From Pseudophaeobacter sp. EL27 (lineage in GTDB: Bacteria; Pseudomonadota; Alphaproteobacteria; Rhodobacterales; Rhodobacteraceae): a stretch of 64,000 bases of DNA. Each line of letters begins with the position of its first letter. Within the stretch, counting starts at the first letter, position 1. The translations under genes and the position numbers were made by a program. The stretch is from the NCBI RefSeq assembly GCF_900313025.1, contig NZ_OMPQ01000015.1:505775-569774 (forward strand). The letters are read 5' to 3'. A model generated the notes under the pieces. It did no database searches, was not told where the DNA came from, and saw nothing but the letters and a program-made list of their open reading frames with translations. Positions 25,226 to 34,825 of this stretch are shown piece after piece.

Positions 25226-25561
25226 ACCCGGTCCTTTTAACAGTTGTCCTGCTCGGGCCTGGTGCCCTGCGGTGCAAACAGGTTCATGCCCCCCTCAGCT
25301 CAGCAGGTCAAGCAGCTCTCGCCACAGAGGTAAGAACAAACCGGGCCTATGCGCTGACAAGCGTCTTTATAGGGCAATAAGACGCAACAAGATTTCGCTT
25401 TTTCAAGAGAGGAAGCCCCTCTGGGCGCGGCAGCCTTTTGCCCCCCGCAGAAGGTCACCCCACCGCTTTGCCCTTAGATTGCCTTCCCAAGTGATTTCTG
25501 GGCTCAGTTCAACAGATGTTCAGCCAAACTAAGAGAGGATCAAAGGAGCAGGCTTTCATGG
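25226..25561. other. 336-bp intergenic stretch
   Basis: This gap lies between the ABC exporter start and the end of the Rieske oxygenase gene, both on the minus strand. It should contain the exporter promoter and the 3' end of the long sox operon transcript. I see no credible gene and no clear terminator in it. Confidence 0.35.
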
Positions 25562-26710
25562 CTACGGGGCCAGCCTAGCTGCAAGGTATTGCTGAAAGTA
25601 CCAGACCGTCCGTTCCTTTGGTGATAGACGCCCCGGCGCGGCGGCCAAAGCACCTGCGTTATGGACGATCCCACCGATGATCGGTTTGTCCTCATCGTTG
25701 ATCACGTCAAAGCCAGCTTTTAACTCAGCGGCATAGGCCTCGCGCTCAGCCGGGTCTTCGGGCACCGCACCGGGGTAATAGTCAGCCCCCCAAAGCACCT
25801 TTACCTGATGGGTGCCATGCGGTTGCAGCGACAGCCAGAAGGTGCGTTCTGCCACGACAGACATCACATGACAGGGAAAAACTGCTGACAAAACTGCTGT
25901 ATTGCGATCCTCTTCTGTCAGGCGCGGATTATCGACTGCCATATCAGAGGCCCGTTCGTAAGATTTCCCTGGGATCCGCCCCTGTTTGTAAAGGCTATGG
26001 CCTTCGCTGCCATGCATCGCATTGGCCAGCTTTGTTGGCATCGCAGGTTCAATCGTTTTGGCATGGGCCACAAACAGGTGATAGCCCTCGGTGAAATTCT
26101 GCACCAAGATCTTCCAGTTGGTGTCCCAGATCTCTTCGGCGCGAAACAGGGTACGGTATTTTGACAGTTGGTAATTGTCCAAATGCTCAGACAACAACGT
26201 AAGGCGCGGTGCGAGAGGTGCTGCGTTGGGGTCCAGCGAGACATAGACCCAGCCCTGCCAGACCTCGACCTGGAACTGCGGCAGGCAGACTTCCTTTTTG
26301 TCAAAGTTATCGCGCATATGCGCGGCGCCAATCAACTGACCGTCCAGATTGTAGGTCCAGGCGTGATAGGGACAGGTGATACGCCCTTTCAGGTTACCGG
26401 ACCCCTGGAGCAATGTTGCCATGCGATGCCGACAGATATTGGACATCGCCCGCAGATTGTCATCGCGATCGCGCAACACCACAACGGGGTCGCGCCCAAT
26501 GGTCATAGTGCGATAGTCGCCCTGGTTTTCAAACTCGTCAATGCGGCCAACGCAGAACCATTCGTGATTGAAGATCTCGTCCAGTTCCAGTTCCAGAAAC
26601 TCGGGTGAGGTATAGATCTGCGGCGGCGTTGCCTCTGCCATGTCATCTGGCAGCTCGGCATTGCGCCGCAGCGCCTCTAGCAACTCTGCAATGGGCATAT
26701 GTGGCTTCAT
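25562..26710 (-). CDS. Rieske non-heme iron oxygenase alpha subunit, GbcA-like
   Basis: The 382-residue protein has an N-terminal Rieske 2Fe-2S domain (CRHR near residue 90 and CPYHAW 18 residues later) and a C-terminal catalytic domain. The mononuclear iron motif is NFTEGYHLFVAH. Close relatives remove N-methyl groups from quaternary amines such as glycine betaine, stachydrine or carnitine-like compounds. No ferredoxin reductase partner gene is in the neighbourhood. It is the last gene of the operon that also encodes sarcosine oxidase, so N-demethylation feeding sarcosine oxidase is the natural inference. Confidence 0.9.
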   Translation of the reverse strand: MKPHMPIAELLEALRRNAELPDDMAEATPPQIYTSPEFLELELDEIFNHEWFCVGRIDEFENQGDYRTMTIGRDPVVVLRDRDDNLRAMSNICRHRMATLLQGSGNLKGRITCPYHAWTYNLDGQLIGAAHMRDNFDKKEVCLPQFQVEVWQGWVYVSLDPNAAPLAPRLTLLSEHLDNYQLSKYRTLFRAEEIWDTNWKILVQNFTEGYHLFVAHAKTIEPAMPTKLANAMHGSEGHSLYKQGRIPGKSYERASDMAVDNPRLTEEDRNTAVLSAVFPCHVMSVVAERTFWLSLQPHGTHQVKVLWGADYYPGAVPEDPAEREAYAAELKAGFDVINDEDKPIIGGIVHNAGALAAAPGRLSPKERTVWYFQQYLAARLAP

Positions 26711-26749
26711 CGTTGGAACTCCCGGTCGAATGGCTTGCTGGGCTTTTGG

Positions 26750-27325
26750 CTATTCTTCAACCAACCCGTATTGATGCGCGCTTTCAGAGAGCAGCTGCCA
26801 CAGGGACAGGGCGGAGCTGCGCGGAAACAAAAGGTTCAACCCATCGGCATCGCGCCAAAGGGTGACACCGACGTGGTGGAAGGCGGTGGTTGCGACCGCC
26901 CCATCGGCAAAGACGCTGGGCCGCAGATTGAGCGGCAGGAAATGATTGAGCAGTGTTTCGGCCTTGTCGCCGGTGATGCGCAACCAACAGCGTGCATCCT
27001 GCATATCCAGAACTGCGCCATTCTCAGCTGCCAATTCAGGCTCAGGACGGGGCGCGGCGGCAGACGTCAGCAGCCACCACTTTAACGGCTCAACCCGCAT
27101 CAGGACCCCATTGGACCCGGAAACCACGTGCCCTGGCGCTGGAGCTAAGCTGCAACCGGCCAGTCGTGCGGCCTCGGCACCGGTCTGCGCAAGACTCGCG
27201 CCCCAGGCAGAAAACTGCAACAGGCCAAAGCCAGTGACCTCTTTGATGGTGACACCAGGCTTGCCGGGGGCACCGAACTGCCCTGCCCTACGTATTGGCT
27301 GCAGTGGAGAAATCGCTTTAGCCAT
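26750..27325 (-). CDS. soxG: sarcosine oxidase gamma subunit
   Basis: The 191-residue protein is the gamma subunit of heterotetrameric sarcosine oxidase, related to the N-terminal part of the GcvT fold. ITGDKAETLLNHFLPLNLR and AFHHVGVTLWRDADG are characteristic. The start is placed at ATG 27325 (MAKAISPLQPIRRAG); the frame is open upstream but overlaps soxA heavily there. The chosen start overlaps the end of soxA by eight bases, consistent with coupling. Confidence 0.88.
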   Translation of the reverse strand: MAKAISPLQPIRRAGQFGAPGKPGVTIKEVTGFGLLQFSAWGASLAQTGAEAARLAGCSLAPAPGHVVSGSNGVLMRVEPLKWWLLTSAAAPRPEPELAAENGAVLDMQDARCWLRITGDKAETLLNHFLPLNLRPSVFADGAVATTAFHHVGVTLWRDADGLNLLFPRSSALSLWQLLSESAHQYGLVEE

Positions 27326-30290
27326 GCATCCGCTCCCCTTTTGGATCAAACATATGAGGCGAGACAATCTCGACCATGACATCCCCTTTGCGAACCGGGT
27401 CAGTGGCGGCCACGGATTTGCCCTGCCAGGCATCATGCCCGCCGGAAATGTAGCCAAGGCCAATCCAGTGCCCCAGCGCCGGGGAATGGGTCACAGCGGT
27501 GATCCAGCCTTCGCCAAAACCCGAGATCTCATCCGGTTTGCACAACAAGGCGCCGCCGTTGAAGCTGTCGCTGCGATCCTTGGGAAAGATCCCCACCAGT
27601 TGCGGCCTGTCTTCACGCTCCAGCTCGGGGCGTTGACGCAGGGCGCTGCCGATAAAGGGCTTCTTGGTTGAGGCCATTTTCCCCAGACCGGCATCATCGA
27701 TGGTGACCCGCCCGTCGAGTTCGGCACCAGTGACATGACCCTTTTCGATCCTAAGGGTGCCAAGGGCCTCAAGCCCATAGAGGCAACCGCCCAGGGGCTC
27801 AGATGCGGCCCATAGCTGATCCATCATCGCCTCGCCAAGGTCGGCAGGCACATAGATCTCATAGGCCAGCTCACCGGAAAAGCTGATGCGCGCGATCAGG
27901 CATCTGATGCCCCCCTTCAGGCGGCTCTCCATCACCCCCATAAAGGGCAGATTCTCCGCCGAGATGGCTTCGGGATCTTCCAGACAAGCGGCAATCGCCT
28001 TGCGGGTTTGTGGACCTGCCACGGAAACACCCGCCCATTGATCCGAGACCGAACTGACATGAACCCGCAACTCGGGCCAGCGCAATTGCAGCAGCTCCTC
28101 CAGCCAGACCATGACCTTGCCCGCCGCCGTGGTGGTGGTTGTCAGCAGAAAGTCGTTCTCGCTCAGACGCCAGGTGGTGCCATCGTCCATCACCATGCCA
28201 TCGTCGCGCAGCATGATACCGTAGCGTGCCTTGCCCACCGCCAATTTGGCAAAGGCATTGCTATAGATCCGGTTGAGGAACTCGGAGGCATCCGGCCCCT
28301 GCACCGCGATTTTACCCAGCGAGCTCACATCACAAATGCCGAGGGTGTCGCGCACAGTGGTGGCCTCGCGAATATAGGCCTCGGTGATGCTCTCGCCTTT
28401 GCGGGCAAAATACCAGGGCCGGTGCCACAGACCTGCGTCGGTCATGGTGGCGCCCTGGCGCAGGTTCCAGTCATGCAGCGGTGTCCGCCGCAGGGTTTTG
28501 AAATGGCTGCCAGTGTTGCGCCCCGCCAGCGCACCAATCGCCACAGGTGTGTAGGGCGGGCGGAACCGGGTGGTGCCAACGGCGGGGATGTCTTTGCCCA
28601 GGGCCTCTGCCATCAGAGCCAGCCCAATGATATTGCCCATCTTGCCCTGATCTGTGGCCATGCCCAGCGTAGTATAGCGTTTCAGATGCTCAACCGAGAC
28701 AAAGCCCTCTTGATGCGCCAAACGAATGTCGCTGGCGGTGACATCGTGCTGCGGATCAACAAAACTCTTGGTCTTTTTGCCCGGCAGGCGCACCTCATAG
28801 AGCGGCTTGATTGGAGTATTCCAGCCTCCCGGGGTAATCGCGCCCACCTTTTGTCCCATGGCCAGATTTGCTGCAGCAATTCCCGAAGCGGTGCAATGCT
28901 CGGTGCTCCAGTGGCCGGCTGCAGCCCCAGCCATGGTTACGTTCTCGGCACAGAGCGCAGGCAGGAAACAAGAAAGATCCTGATCCCAGATCGGTTTTGC
29001 ACCGCGATGGGACAACAGGTTCACCACCGGCGACCACCCAGCAGAGACAAGCAAGAGATCACAAGGCAACGTTTCAACCGCCACCCAAGTGTCGCCTTGC
29101 AGGCGGGCCAGTTGAACGCCAGTAACCGCTTTGCCACCCAGTGCTTTGAGCGGTGCAAGACCGGTCTGAACGGTTACTCCCGCCGCATTCATTTGCTCTG
29201 ACAGGTCCGCATCAATTGCTTCGCGCAGATCAACCAGGGTGACCTTTGCTCCGGCCTGTGCCAGCTCGCCCGCAGTATCATAGGCGGAATCGTTGTTGGT
29301 ATTCAGAACGATGTTCTGGCCGGGCAACACCCCATATCGGTTCAGATAGCTGCGGGTAGCGTTTGCCGTCATCACACCGGGGCGATCATTGTTTTCAAAG
29401 GCAACTGTGCGTTCCAAGGCACCGGTGGCCAGAATGGTGGCGGCAGCCCGCACGGTCCAAAACCGCTGGCGAGGGGCATGATCCGGCTTGACCGCCAAAT
29501 GATCCGTTACCCGCTCCAACAGGCCAGCCGTGCCATAATCATACAAACCAAAGGCGGTGGTGCGCGTCATGATCCGCACGCCCGCCGCTGTCAGTGCGGC
29601 AATCAGCTCAGCGCGTATTGCGTTTGACTTTGGATCGGACCGGTTCAACAGATCCCCACCCAAGTCAAAGTCCTGTTCAACCAGGATCACGTCTTTGCCC
29701 TGTTGCGCCGCATGCAGGGCTGCACTCATCCCAGCCGGGCCGGAACCGACAACCAACACGTCACAAAAGGCGTGCACATGATCATAGCAATCAGGATCAG
29801 CCTGGCGCGAGGCCTCACCCATGCCGGCCGCTTTGCGAATGATCTTCTCATACTGCATCCAGATGCCGGTTCCGCGCCCCCATTCAAAGGGCGGTAGCCC
29901 CATGAAGGTCTTGTAGTAAAACCCGGCAGAGAAAAAGCGACCAAACAGCCCTAAACCCGCGCCGACATCATTGCGCACATTGGGCCAGGCGTTCTGTCCT
30001 GAAGCCAGCAGCCCGTCAAACAGCTCTACCATAGTGGCCTTGCTATTGGGTTCTGTTCGGTCGCCCGTGCCCAGCGTCACAATGGCACCGGACTCTTCGA
30101 CGCCTGCCGACATGATCCCGCGCGGACGGTGGTATTTGAAACTGCGACCCAGTACCCTCTCACCATTGGCCATCAAGGCCGAGGCCAGAGTATCGCCGGC
30201 AAAGCCCTTATAAGATCTGCCGTCCCAGGTGAACCGGAGCGGACGGCTGCGGTCGATCCGACCGCCTGTATTCAGACGTGTCGCGCTCAT
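27318..30290 (-). CDS. soxA: sarcosine oxidase alpha subunit
   Basis: This 990-residue subunit has the full alpha architecture. An N-terminal ferredoxin-like domain (YKGFAGDTLASALMANGER) comes first. A NAD(P)-binding disulfide-reductase-like module follows (DVLVVGSGPAGMSAALHAA, residue ~172 on), then a C-terminal aminomethyltransferase (GcvT) domain from about 600 that passes the methyl carbon to tetrahydrofolate. In the complex it cooperates with SoxB to convert sarcosine to glycine, H2O2 and methylene-THF. It overlaps soxD by four bases and soxG by eight. Length and domain order are normal for TsoX-type enzymes. Confidence 0.95.
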   Translation of the reverse strand: MSATRLNTGGRIDRSRPLRFTWDGRSYKGFAGDTLASALMANGERVLGRSFKYHRPRGIMSAGVEESGAIVTLGTGDRTEPNSKATMVELFDGLLASGQNAWPNVRNDVGAGLGLFGRFFSAGFYYKTFMGLPPFEWGRGTGIWMQYEKIIRKAAGMGEASRQADPDCYDHVHAFCDVLVVGSGPAGMSAALHAAQQGKDVILVEQDFDLGGDLLNRSDPKSNAIRAELIAALTAAGVRIMTRTTAFGLYDYGTAGLLERVTDHLAVKPDHAPRQRFWTVRAAATILATGALERTVAFENNDRPGVMTANATRSYLNRYGVLPGQNIVLNTNNDSAYDTAGELAQAGAKVTLVDLREAIDADLSEQMNAAGVTVQTGLAPLKALGGKAVTGVQLARLQGDTWVAVETLPCDLLLVSAGWSPVVNLLSHRGAKPIWDQDLSCFLPALCAENVTMAGAAAGHWSTEHCTASGIAAANLAMGQKVGAITPGGWNTPIKPLYEVRLPGKKTKSFVDPQHDVTASDIRLAHQEGFVSVEHLKRYTTLGMATDQGKMGNIIGLALMAEALGKDIPAVGTTRFRPPYTPVAIGALAGRNTGSHFKTLRRTPLHDWNLRQGATMTDAGLWHRPWYFARKGESITEAYIREATTVRDTLGICDVSSLGKIAVQGPDASEFLNRIYSNAFAKLAVGKARYGIMLRDDGMVMDDGTTWRLSENDFLLTTTTTAAGKVMVWLEELLQLRWPELRVHVSSVSDQWAGVSVAGPQTRKAIAACLEDPEAISAENLPFMGVMESRLKGGIRCLIARISFSGELAYEIYVPADLGEAMMDQLWAASEPLGGCLYGLEALGTLRIEKGHVTGAELDGRVTIDDAGLGKMASTKKPFIGSALRQRPELEREDRPQLVGIFPKDRSDSFNGGALLCKPDEISGFGEGWITAVTHSPALGHWIGLGYISGGHDAWQGKSVAATDPVRKGDVMVEIVSPHMFDPKGERMHG

Positions 30291-30571
30291 GCTGTCACCT
30301 CAAGCGCAGCGGCCATGTCTGGATGCGCCGGGCGCACGGAATGGATCTCGTGGGTCATGGTATCACGCTCCACCAAAAGCCACATGCGACAGCCATTCAC
30401 ATGCTGCCAGGTCTCCACCTGAAGCCCACAGATGTTTTCGCGCTGAAACACCGCATCGTGCCAGTCCTGCATGGGTGCATCCAAATCTGGATAGGTGATC
30501 GCGCCATCCCCCCCATAGGAAAATTCGCTGTGGTCGCGGGTGCCGCAAAACGGACAGGGTATTCTAATCAT
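30287..30571 (-). CDS. soxD: sarcosine oxidase delta subunit
   Basis: The 94-residue delta subunit starts MIRIPCPFCGTRDHSEFSYG, the typical zinc-binding CPFC motif, with later His and Cys ligands (QHVNGCRMW). It is a structural subunit of heterotetrameric sarcosine oxidase. Its stop overlaps the soxA start in ATGA, and it follows soxB by 11 bp. Confidence 0.93.
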   Translation of the reverse strand: MIRIPCPFCGTRDHSEFSYGGDGAITYPDLDAPMQDWHDAVFQRENICGLQVETWQHVNGCRMWLLVERDTMTHEIHSVRPAHPDMAAALEVTA

Positions 30572-30582
30572 GTGTGATGTCC

Positions 30583-31854
30583 TTATCCGTGCAGTTTCGG
30601 GTCTGGGCCGGCGCCGCGTTCATCCAGCTGGATGCCGCGCTCAAACCGTTTCAGATCGTGGTTGGCGATCACCTCGTGAGGGCGATCATTGGCGATAAGA
30701 TCGGCAAAATAGGTGCCTGAGGCAGGCGTTGCCTTGAAGCCACCGTAGTTCCAGCCGGCGTTCAGATAGAGATTGTCGACCGGGGTCTTGCAGATGAAAT
30801 GCGAGCCATCCATCGACATATCCACCACACCGGACCAATGACGCAGCAGACGCACACGGCCCAGACAGGGCATTACCGACATCGCAGCCTCGGCCACGTC
30901 CTGGACAATCGGCAGGTTGCCCTTCTGGGCATAGGATTTGTACCAATCCAGATCACCGCCAAAGACCATACCGCCCTTGTCCGACTGCGAGATGTAGAAA
31001 TGGGCGCCGCCCATGCCAAAGACCACAACCTGATCCAAAAGTGGCTTCAGCGGCTCCGAGACAAAAGCCTGCAACTTGTGCGATTCAATGGGCAAATGGC
31101 GCATCCCCGCCATGTTCCACAGCCGCGAGCTATTGCCAGCCACCGCCAGACCGACCTTGTCAGTGGTGATCTTGCCGCGTGAGGTCTCAATCGCTGTGAC
31201 CTTGCCACCATCGCGCAGGATGCCGGTGACTTCGCAGTTTTGAAGGATATCGACCCCCAGCTGATCCGCCGCCCGTGCATAGCCCCAGATCACCGCATCA
31301 TGGCGCGCGGTTCCGGCCCGTTTGTGCACAGCTGCGCCCATGATCGGAAAGCGGGCATCGGCGCCGTAATTCAGATGTGGCACCGCCTCTTGCAGCTGAT
31401 CCAGGCTCCAGATCTCGGCATCCGTGTTCCCGGTGAGCCGCATGGTGTTATAGTTGCGTGCTGTGGCATCCACCGCACCGGGGCTGTGCAACAGGGTGAT
31501 ATGCGACCGCTGGCTGAACATGACGTTGTAGTTCAGCTCGTGGCTCAGCTCTTCCCAGAGTTTCAGCGAGTTCTCATAGAATTCCCGGTTGCCCGGCTGG
31601 GTATAGTTGGAGCGTACAATAGTAGTGTTGCGCCCGGCGTTGCCACCACCGATCCAGCCTTTTTCCAGCACCGCAATATTGCGAATGCCGTGGTCTCTGG
31701 CCAGGTAATAGGCGGTGGCAAGCCCATGCAGCCCGCCGCCGATAATCACCACATTGTAATGGGGTTTGGGTTCGGGGTCGCGCCACTGACGCGACCAGCC
31801 CTTCTGGCCGGTCACACCGTTCCAGAAGACATTCCAAGCGGAAAATCTTGTCAT
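30583..31854 (-). CDS. soxB: sarcosine oxidase beta subunit
   Basis: This 423-residue FAD-dependent oxidoreductase of the DAO family has the dinucleotide-binding VVIIGGGLHGLATAYYLARD near residue 34. Downstream are the GGGNAGRNTTIVRSNYTQPG segment and a C-terminal NAGWNYGGFKATPASG typical of SoxB. It carries the sarcosine-oxidising site of the heterotetramer and the covalent FMN of the family. It is the first of the four sox genes and follows the EutA-like gene by 22 bp. Confidence 0.95.
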   Translation of the reverse strand: MTRFSAWNVFWNGVTGQKGWSRQWRDPEPKPHYNVVIIGGGLHGLATAYYLARDHGIRNIAVLEKGWIGGGNAGRNTTIVRSNYTQPGNREFYENSLKLWEELSHELNYNVMFSQRSHITLLHSPGAVDATARNYNTMRLTGNTDAEIWSLDQLQEAVPHLNYGADARFPIMGAAVHKRAGTARHDAVIWGYARAADQLGVDILQNCEVTGILRDGGKVTAIETSRGKITTDKVGLAVAGNSSRLWNMAGMRHLPIESHKLQAFVSEPLKPLLDQVVVFGMGGAHFYISQSDKGGMVFGGDLDWYKSYAQKGNLPIVQDVAEAAMSVMPCLGRVRLLRHWSGVVDMSMDGSHFICKTPVDNLYLNAGWNYGGFKATPASGTYFADLIANDRPHEVIANHDLKRFERGIQLDERGAGPDPKLHG

Positions 31855-31876
31855 TTCATCTGTCTTTCAACGGGCT

Positions 31877-32671
31877 TTAGAGGGTGCTTTTCAGCGCCTT
31901 GCCAGGATGTTTGAAAATCTGACCAAAGCCTTCCAGCTCATCCATGATGCCGGCCCGCCGCAGGCAGGACCACATCTGGGCCTGGTTCGAGGTAATCACC
32001 GGTTTGCCAGTGGCCTGCTCGATCTCTTCCACCACCTCCAAAGCACGGATGCCGCCACAGCTGAGGAAAATCACGTCGGCATCAGGCTGGTCGATCTCCA
32101 GTGCAAATTTCTTCCAATAGGCCGGTGTAACCAGCCCCATGTCCCAGCCCTGGGCAATGTTGAGCCCCTGAATGTCGAGCACGTCAAAGCCGCGCTCCAC
32201 CAGGAACTCTGCCTCGGCAGTATTGATTTCATCCAAATAGGGCGTACCAACGACCAGCTTCTTTGCACCCAGTTCGTGCAGCGCATCCAACACGCCCTGC
32301 ACCAGACACATCGGCTGTGCCCAGGGAGCGCCCTTGTGGATTTCCTTAAAAATCCGCTGCTCGCCAATGACAATGGATCCGCTGGTGCAGCTGTAGCTGA
32401 CTACATCAGGCCGGGCCTCGGGCTGGATGCGCGAAGCGGCATCAGCCATATGTTCGATATGGCGCGAAAGCGTTTCATTGGTGGTGTAGTCATCGGTTTT
32501 CAGCCGGGTGATATGCACACCAACCCCTTCGGGCGCCATGTCACGAAAATCCCCTTCAGCGGAAGGATCCGTCGACATCAGGATAAAGCCAAGCTTGGCG
32601 CGATGATGACGGCCTGTGCTCAATTCCGGAGTACGGGGCGTGGACTGGATCTTTTGACCGGGCTGAAACAT
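31877..32671 (-). CDS. maleate isomerase / Asp-Glu racemase superfamily protein (EutA-like), copy 1
   Basis: The ~264-residue protein belongs to the two-cysteine Asp/Glu racemase superfamily, in the maleate isomerase-EutA-arylmalonate decarboxylase group. One active-site Cys is in VSYSCTSGSIVIGEQ and the other in VIFLSCGGIRALEV. ITSNQAQMWSCLRRAG near the end is also typical. In ectoine clusters a related EutA is encoded next to the M24 hydrolase DoeA/EutD, and here it overlaps an M24 gene (TGATG). The reaction is unknown; isomerisation, racemisation or decarboxylation of an acid intermediate is plausible. ATG 32671 is preferred over GTG 32674. Confidence 0.85.
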   Translation of the reverse strand: MFQPGQKIQSTPRTPELSTGRHHRAKLGFILMSTDPSAEGDFRDMAPEGVGVHITRLKTDDYTTNETLSRHIEHMADAASRIQPEARPDVVSYSCTSGSIVIGEQRIFKEIHKGAPWAQPMCLVQGVLDALHELGAKKLVVGTPYLDEINTAEAEFLVERGFDVLDIQGLNIAQGWDMGLVTPAYWKKFALEIDQPDADVIFLSCGGIRALEVVEEIEQATGKPVITSNQAQMWSCLRRAGIMDELEGFGQIFKHPGKALKSTL

Positions 32672-33813
32672 CACAGAATGACCTCTTCTACGGATTTCGG
32701 GTGTTGGGTGAGTGGCTCCCAGCCATCGTCGGTGATGATAAAGCTGTCGCCGACCTGAGCGCGGAAGGTCTCAACCGACACAGAGCCATCTACGGCCAGA
32801 ACCATGCCCGGCTGAATGATGGTGGTGTCGCCAGTGACCAGCTGTGGAGCCTCCAAAAAGCTGAAACCGGTCGCGCGGCCACAGCGGAAGGGATACTCAA
32901 AACCCGCACCCTGAATGACCTCGGCGTATTCGGCGTGAATGCTTTCGGCCGTTACACCGGGACGCAGGGCGTCCAGCGCCGCCTTCTGACTGGCCACTGC
33001 CACCTCATAGACCTTCACTTGCTCCGGGTCGGGCTCGCCAATCCAGAAGGTTCGATCAAAGCCCAGTTTGAAACGATGGAAATTGGTCATGCCACAAAAG
33101 CACAGGAACACCGGCTCTCCCTGACGCATGATGCGGGTTGAGGCGCGGTGGTGGGTTTTGACGATATCCTTGCCCGAGGCCATGATCTGCAGGAAATGTG
33201 TGTTGGGTGACATGTCGGCATCATCATAATGCGCCGCCAGCAGCTCAGCCGCTTTGCGCGTTCCGGCCTGGCTGGTGGCAATGGCCACCTCAAATTCGGG
33301 AACGCCATCACCAATGGCCGCACGACCTGCATTCATCATTGCAGTGGCCACCTCACCGGCATGACGAGCCAGTTGCAACTCCTGCGCCGATTTGATCATC
33401 CGCATTTCATTCAGGATGGGGGTGACACTGGTGAGCGCCTCGGCATCAACCAGATCATTCACATAGGCGCGCACCAAGGGTGGCATGTGACCCGGCTCAA
33501 TCGCCACAGAGGTCGCAGATTTGACCGCCGCTGGCAGCTCTTCGCGCCATTCATTGCCCATGCCGTCATTCCAGGGCGCAATCCGTCCAACACGCGCCGC
33601 GGCCTGGGCAGAGTTGAGGTCGATTGTCGGGGTGATCAACAGGGCCTCGCCGTCCTTGGGCACCACCAGAATGGTCGGGCGGCCAAACTCCATATGCAGG
33701 TAGTCGTAATAGCCGGTCAGGTAGTAGACATTGTCGTCATCAGTGATCAGCGCCACATCGATATTAGCGTCAGTCAATTTGGTCTGCAGGCGGCTTAATC
33801 GTTCGGTGAACAT
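32671..33813 (-). CDS. creatinase-like M24 family hydrolase
   Basis: The 380-residue protein is a pita-bread-fold M24 hydrolase closer to creatinase than to aminopeptidase P. As I recall the Pseudomonas creatinase sequence, these parts correspond: FGRPTILVV (substrate Arg), MRMIKSAQELQLARHAGE, GVPEFEVAIATSQAGTR, and THHRASTR containing the catalytic His. Canonical M24 metal ligands are missing, as in creatinase. One acidic residue seems changed (GFDRTF where creatinase has ALERTL). Creatinase splits creatine to sarcosine and urea, and sarcosine oxidase is encoded in the same operon. Start ATG 33813; it is the first gene of the operon and divergent from lysR. Confidence 0.82.
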   Translation of the reverse strand: MFTERLSRLQTKLTDANIDVALITDDDNVYYLTGYYDYLHMEFGRPTILVVPKDGEALLITPTIDLNSAQAAARVGRIAPWNDGMGNEWREELPAAVKSATSVAIEPGHMPPLVRAYVNDLVDAEALTSVTPILNEMRMIKSAQELQLARHAGEVATAMMNAGRAAIGDGVPEFEVAIATSQAGTRKAAELLAAHYDDADMSPNTHFLQIMASGKDIVKTHHRASTRIMRQGEPVFLCFCGMTNFHRFKLGFDRTFWIGEPDPEQVKVYEVAVASQKAALDALRPGVTAESIHAEYAEVIQGAGFEYPFRCGRATGFSFLEAPQLVTGDTTIIQPGMVLAVDGSVSVETFRAQVGDSFIITDDGWEPLTQHPKSVEEVIL

Positions 33814-33877
33814 GCGGACTTCCCCTGTGCAATGGCCCCGGCGGATCTGGGCCTTATTGTGTATTTCAGACGAGCTT

Positions 33878-33937
33878 ATTGTCAGAAATCGCATTTTCAA
33901 AATGACTTTTACCCTTCACGTATGATAACCATTAGTT
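33878..33937. promoter_or_regulatory. shared regulatory element, copy A (lysR / creatinase operon divergent region)
   Basis: This ~60 bp stretch is closely repeated at 38185-38250 upstream of the transporter operon. It holds CATTTTCAAAATG, a perfect palindrome with a one-base centre, and 23 bp from the CAAAATGAC core to TATGATAACC. The right end forms ATAAC-N5-GTTAT, of the T-N11-A type bound by LysR regulators, and runs into the lysR start codon. It is the likely LysR operator controlling both lysR and the divergent operon. Confidence 0.7.
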
Positions 33938-34813
33938 ATGAAAAATTACCGCCGCACCCTGCCACCTCTGGACTATCTCTTGTTCTTCGAGACGGTCGCC
34001 CGCCACAAGAATTTCACCCGTGCGGCGGAGGAGCTGAATGTTAGTCAGGCCGCTGTTAGCAAACGCGTAAAATTCCTAGAGAGCTGGCTTGGGGTAGAAT
34101 TGATGACCCGTAACGGACGCACCGTAGACCTCACCAAAGCGGGGCATAAGCTTGCTGCCAACGCGTCCGAGGCATTAGAGTACCTGGCGCTTGGGATAGG
34201 TCAATTGCGACAGGGCAGCCATGATAGGCTGTCCTTGGCCTCAAACATCGCGGTCTCGCAGTTCTGGCTGACGCCCCAGGTCAACGAATACCTGCTGAGC
34301 CAAGACGCTGTACCCGTGAGCATTACCGCTTCAAACAAGGAATCTGATGTTCTCAATCAGGATCATGATGTGGTCGTCTACTACGGAAACGACATTCCTT
34401 CAGGTTGGGAAGGCGAAGTGCTGTTCGAGGAGGTCTGGCAGCCCTTGGCTGCGCCCAGTCTGCTTGCCAAAGAACCCGACCTTGCGCGCAGCACCCTGTT
34501 GGATTTTGATAAACTGGCGTTGAAATGGATCAACTGGCCCGACTTCATTGACCTGTCTGGATCTGAGGAACTGGCAGCGGCGCCTCGGGTCAACCTAGGC
34601 TCCTACGGGAGCTCGTTGGATGCAGCCATCCGGGGCAAAGGCATTGCCCTGGGATGCGTCAATGTCCTGCGATATGAGATCGAGGCGGGCAGATTGGCGC
34701 CCTTGGGGGGATACGCCCTGAACACTGGGCGTACCTATTTTGTCATCTGGCGCATCGGCACCCTGTCCCAACGCACCCGCGATCTGTTGCGCGACGTTGG
34801 GATCAAGATATAG
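33938..34813 (+). CDS. LysR-family transcriptional regulator
   Basis: The 291-residue protein has an N-terminal winged HTH (LPPLDYLLFFETVARHKNFT, then AAEELNVSQAAVSKRVKFLE) and a C-terminal substrate-binding domain. The sequence resembles the GcvA-like branch. It is divergent from the creatinase-sox-Rieske operon and convergent with the transporter operon (13 bp between ends). The operator-like element before its start is duplicated upstream of the transporter operon, so it probably activates both in response to the imported compound. Confidence 0.92.
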   Translation: MKNYRRTLPPLDYLLFFETVARHKNFTRAAEELNVSQAAVSKRVKFLESWLGVELMTRNGRTVDLTKAGHKLAANASEALEYLALGIGQLRQGSHDRLSLASNIAVSQFWLTPQVNEYLLSQDAVPVSITASNKESDVLNQDHDVVVYYGNDIPSGWEGEVLFEEVWQPLAAPSLLAKEPDLARSTLLDFDKLALKWINWPDFIDLSGSEELAAAPRVNLGSYGSSLDAAIRGKGIALGCVNVLRYEIEAGRLAPLGGYALNTGRTYFVIWRIGTLSQRTRDLLRDVGIKI

Positions 34814-34825
34814 GGCAAAGCCAGA

